This document shows positions 61,651 to 64,000 of a stretch of 64,000 nucleotides of DNA, piece by piece. The DNA lies in the NCBI RefSeq assembly GCF_030160635.1, contig NZ_BSOS01000033.1, positions 34,014-98,013 of the forward strand. Direction: 5' to 3'. The notes under the pieces are model-generated. The model was not told the DNA's origin, did not search any database, and saw only the letters and a program-made list of their open reading frames with translations. The stretch is from Acidocella aquatica (GTDB taxonomy: Bacteria > Pseudomonadota > Alphaproteobacteria > Acetobacterales > Acetobacteraceae). The position numbers were made by a program, and so were the translations under genes. The stretch's first letter is position 1; the number at the start of each line of letters is the position of its first letter.

Positions 61651-62442
61651 ATGAACCAGTATCAATCAATTCTCGTCGAGGTGAGTGATCATGTGATGGA
61701 AATCACGCTCAACCGCCCGGCGCAACTCAATGCGATCGACCAGCAAATGCATGAGGAACTGGTCGACGTGCTCAGCAGCCTACGCAAGCGGCCGGAGGTC
61801 CGGGTCATCGTGCTGGCATCCACCGGCAAGGCTTTCTCCGCCGGGGGGGATCTGAACGAGGTTTTCCGCATTCAGGCCGATCCGAAAGTCCGGCAGGATT
61901 TTCATGAGACCGGCCGGCTGCTCATGAATACCCTGCTCGATGCGGGCGTGCCGATTGTTGTGGCGCTGCACGGCGATGCGCATGGCCTGGGCGCCAATGT
62001 CGTGCTGGCCTGCGATGCGGTGGTGGCGGCGCGCAGGGCGCGCCTTTCGGATACGCATGTCGTGGCTGGCATGGTCGCCGGCGACGGCGGTTGCGTTGTG
62101 TGGCCGCAAGCAATGGGCATGATGTGGGCAAAGCGGCACCTGCTCACAGGCGACTTCATCGATGCCGAAGCCGCCTATGCGCGCGGGTTGGTGACTGACC
62201 TGGTCGACAGCCCAGAAGACGCGCTGCCCGGCGCACGCGCAATCGCTAGGCGCATCGCCAGCCTTCCCCCCCTCGCGGTGCAAGGCACCAAGCGCTCCCT
62301 CAACCGCGTGATGCAGCAACGGGCAGGTGAAGTTTTTGAGTATTCAATGGCGCTGGAAAATTTGACGCTGCTGTCGAAAGATATTGTGGAAGCGGTAAAT
62401 GCCTTCAAGGAAAAACGTAAACCCGTCTATAAAGGCGAATAA
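61651..62442 (+). CDS. Enoyl-CoA hydratase/isomerase family protein
   Basis: A 263-residue crotonase with VMEITLNRPAQLNAIDQQMH, the oxyanion/CoA segment GKAFSAGGDLNEVF, and VVALHGDAHGLGANVVLACD. The second catalytic region reads SDTHVVAGMVAGDGGCVVWP, with Asp where typical hydratases have Glu. The C-terminus is FKEKRKPVYKGE, as is common in the family. AGGAGG precedes the ATG by 6-7 bases. The exact substrate is unknown. It diverges from the indolepyruvate oxidoreductase gene. Confidence 0.9.
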   Translation: MNQYQSILVEVSDHVMEITLNRPAQLNAIDQQMHEELVDVLSSLRKRPEVRVIVLASTGKAFSAGGDLNEVFRIQADPKVRQDFHETGRLLMNTLLDAGVPIVVALHGDAHGLGANVVLACDAVVAARRARLSDTHVVAGMVAGDGGCVVWPQAMGMMWAKRHLLTGDFIDAEAAYARGLVTDLVDSPEDALPGARAIARRIASLPPLAVQGTKRSLNRVMQQRAGEVFEYSMALENLTLLSKDIVEAVNAFKEKRKPVYKGE

Positions 62443-62753
62443 CGCGGTACCGGCTGAATGATGAGATCGGCCTCGATGATCGCCCTCCGTCAGACATTAT
62501 CCTGGTAGGAGATGTTCATTGGGCGCTGATCGCGCCGCTTGTGCCGGTCCTGGCGCCACAGAGGCGGCCGCGCTCGGTATCGCTGTGTGTGATTAGCGAA
62601 GCAATTTTCTGCATGTTTTCTCTCTACCCTCAGCGGAACAGCCATATTGCTACCGTTTCAGTCGCGATGGTGCGGGAATTGGCTGGACGCTCATCATCCC
62701 CAACATGGCGGCAATGATCTGGCAACGACTCCGATCCGAGTCGGTGGCTGTGC
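62443..62753. other. Intergenic stretch with only a 32-codon frame
   Basis: The only candidate is a minus-strand frame, 62516-62614, that starts MQKIASLITHSDTERGRLCG after a GAGGG-like site and stops after 32 codons. I recognise nothing in it, and it may be the leftover start of a lost gene. The remainder holds no clear promoter, terminator or repeat. Confidence 0.35.
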
Positions 62754-62948
62754 TCATGCGCCCGGCGGTTTGCCCTTAAGGACGCCCGCGGCACCGAAAT
62801 GCCAGGGAGGGACTTCACGGATGATAATGCGTACCGAATCGCGCGGGGCACCGAGGGAGGCAACGATCGCGTCCGTTACCTTCTCCACCATGTCGGCCTT
62901 GGCCTCATAGTTGCGGCCTTCGATCATGGTTACTTCCACGATTGGCAT
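62754..62948 (-). CDS. 4-oxalocrotonate tautomerase
   Basis: A 64-residue protein that isomerises 2-hydroxymuconate to 2-oxo-3-hexenedioate in the meta-cleavage pathway. After Met removal the catalytic Pro1 is exposed (PIVEVTMIEGR). Arg11, Arg39 (DSVRIII) and Phe50 (PPWHFGAAG), the other key residues of the DmpI/XylH enzyme, are all present. It is downstream of the decarboxylase by 11 bp on the same strand. Confidence 0.93.
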   Translation of the reverse strand: MPIVEVTMIEGRNYEAKADMVEKVTDAIVASLGAPRDSVRIIIREVPPWHFGAAGVLKGKPPGA

Positions 62949-62959
62949 GTCAAGCTCCC

Positions 62960-63730
62960 TTATGCGGTAACATTGAAGGATACAGCACCAAGATTTTGGA
63001 AGCTTGTGCGTACAAAATCGCCGGGGCTGAGCGCGTGGGCGGCGGTGGCGCCGCCGGCGAGGACTATGTCGCCGGGTTGCAAACTCTCGCCAACGCTACC
63101 GACAAGGCGCGCGGCGGAGACCAGCGAGCGGATCGGGTTGCCCAGAATTGCTGCAGTGGAGCCGATTTGCACAGGGCGGCCGTTGAGTTCCATGACGATG
63201 CCGAGGTTGGCGACATCAGTGGAGGGATTGGCCCAGGCACCGAGATAAAAACCCGAGGAGGAAGAGTTGTCGGCGATAACGTCGGCCAATGCGAATTTGA
63301 AATTTTTGTAACGGCTGTCTATAATTTCCATCGCTGGGGCAATGGCTTCCACTGCGTCCAGTGCCTCGGCCAGCGAGACGTTGCCTGATAGCGGTTTGCG
63401 CATGATGTAGGCGATCTCGGGCTCAACGCGCGGATGCGTGTAGCGCGCGTGCGACATTTCGCCGCCTTCTTCCAGCCGCATCGCGTCGGTCAAGCGGCCC
63501 CAGATGACTTCGGCAACACCCATCTGCTGCATTTTCGCGCGCGAGGTCAGGCCCATCTTGTAGCCGGCACGGCGTTCCCCGCGCGCCCAACGGCGGGCTA
63601 CGGAGAGGGTCTGGATTGCGTAGGCGTCTGCTACCGAGAGGTTTGGGTAGGTGTCGGTGAGCTGCGGCACCGCGGTTGCGGTGCGTGCGGCTTCGTCAAG
63701 GCCTGCGGCCAGTTCTGAGAGATTTGTCAT
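62960..63730 (-). CDS. 4-oxalocrotonate decarboxylase (or 2-oxopent-4-enoate hydratase)
   Basis: A 256-residue FAH-fold enzyme of the lower meta pathway. It contains [20 protein letters not shown], the metal-binding [13 protein letters not shown] with Glu-x-Glu, [20 protein letters not shown], and [13 protein letters not shown]. The decarboxylase (DmpH/XylI) and the hydratase (DmpE/XylJ) are homologous. I favour the decarboxylase because a tautomerase is adjacent, but a hydratase remains possible. It overlaps the aldolase gene by 4 bases. Confidence 0.85.
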   Translation of the reverse strand: MTNLSELAAGLDEAARTATAVPQLTDTYPNLSVADAYAIQTLSVARRWARGERRAGYKMGLTSRAKMQQMGVAEVIWGRLTDAMRLEEGGEMSHARYTHPRVEPEIAYIMRKPLSGNVSLAEALDAVEAIAPAMEIIDSRYKNFKFALADVIADNSSSSGFYLGAWANPSTDVANLGIVMELNGRPVQIGSTAAILGNPIRSLVSAARLVGSVGESLQPGDIVLAGGATAAHALSPGDFVRTSFQNLGAVSFNVTA

Positions 63731-64000
63731 GCTGCAGCTACCTTGTTCTGTTTGAGGATGTCGAGTGCGACATCGATGATCATGTCTTCCTGGCCGCCGA
63801 CCATGCGGCGGTTGCCGAGTTCGGTGAGGATTTCGCGGGTGTCGACGCCATAGGTTTTGGCGGCGTTTTCGGCGTGGCGGAGGAAGCTGGAATACACGCC
63901 CGCGTAGCCAAGGCTCAAGGATTCGCGGTCGACCCGCACCGGGCGGTCCTGCAGCGGGCGCACCAGATCATCCGCTGCATCCATCAGTTTGAACAAATCG
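63727..64000 (-). CDS. 4-hydroxy-2-oxovalerate aldolase, C-terminal part
   Basis: Only the last 90 or so residues are inside the window; the gene's 5' end lies beyond 64000. The visible sequence includes [40 protein letters not shown] and [20 protein letters not shown], the C-terminal dehydrogenase-contacting domain of DmpG/MhpE. The enzyme splits 4-hydroxy-2-oxovalerate to pyruvate and acetaldehyde and normally pairs with acetaldehyde dehydrogenase DmpF, which would be expected just outside. Confidence 0.92.
   Translation of the reverse strand, partial: DLFKLMDAADDLVRPLQDRPVRVDRESLSLGYAGVYSSFLRHAENAAKTYGVDTREILTELGNRRMVGGQEDMIIDVALDILKQNKVAAA

Overview
The window is a GC-rich alphaproteobacterial chromosome segment, most likely from an Acetobacteraceae/Rhodospirillales-type organism. 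The grounds are the gene order ppiD-trpEGDC-moaC-lexA, a LexA box of the alphaproteobacterial GTTC-N7-GTTC type, the absence of rpsD from the alpha operon and of rpmJ from the spc operon, and protein sequences typical of that group. The genus cannot be fixed from the sequence alone.

Layout. 1-0.65 kb: 3' part of tpiA (minus strand). 0.75-8.5 kb (plus): a small membrane protein, the periplasmic chaperone ppiD, a tightly overlapping trpE-trpG-trpD-trpC-moaC run, then lexA with its own SOS box and a small unknown gene. 8.5-9.3 kb: two copies of a ~105-bp palindromic repeat bracketing a secreted histidine-rich protein. 9.3-15.4 kb: an uncharacterised protein, a DEAD-box RNA helicase diverging from a double cold-shock-domain protein, an overlapping glycosyltransferase/sulfotransferase pair, and pncA. 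15.6-43.0 kb: the translation/transcription core, rplKAJL-rpoBC, then rpsL-rpsG-tuf-rpsJ and the complete S10, spc and alpha operons through rplQ, with secY and adk inside. Several leaders, attenuator-like hairpins and terminators are visible. Two departures from the usual order stand out: fusA is missing between rpsG and tuf, and secE-nusG is missing before rplK.

43.1-53.2 kb: a third repeat copy; an ABC transporter of the NMT1/NitT type; a DUF1491 protein; a PaiB-like flavoprotein; an alpha/beta hydrolase overlapping a D-amino-acid aminotransferase; a Wzt/Wzm-type polysaccharide exporter; a lipoprotein; a lytic transglycosylase with a SPOR domain; and a Stf0-type sulfotransferase. The exporter, glycosyltransferase and two sulfotransferases suggest a sulfated surface glycan.

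53.3-64.0 kb: a tRNA-Ser(GGA) is followed at once by a stump of a tyrosine integrase, fragments of a flavin oxidoreductase, an FAD monooxygenase and an acyl-CoA dehydrogenase, and then intact catabolic genes: a MarR regulator with a palindromic operator candidate, two crotonases, a long-chain-type acyl-CoA dehydrogenase, a fused indolepyruvate ferredoxin oxidoreductase, and the lower meta-cleavage enzymes 4-oxalocrotonate tautomerase, 4-oxalocrotonate decarboxylase and 4-hydroxy-2-oxovalerate aldolase (cut by the window end). This looks like a decaying genomic island inserted at the tRNA, carrying an aromatic/aryl-CoA degradation set. No CRISPR array, rRNA operon or intact transposase was seen.
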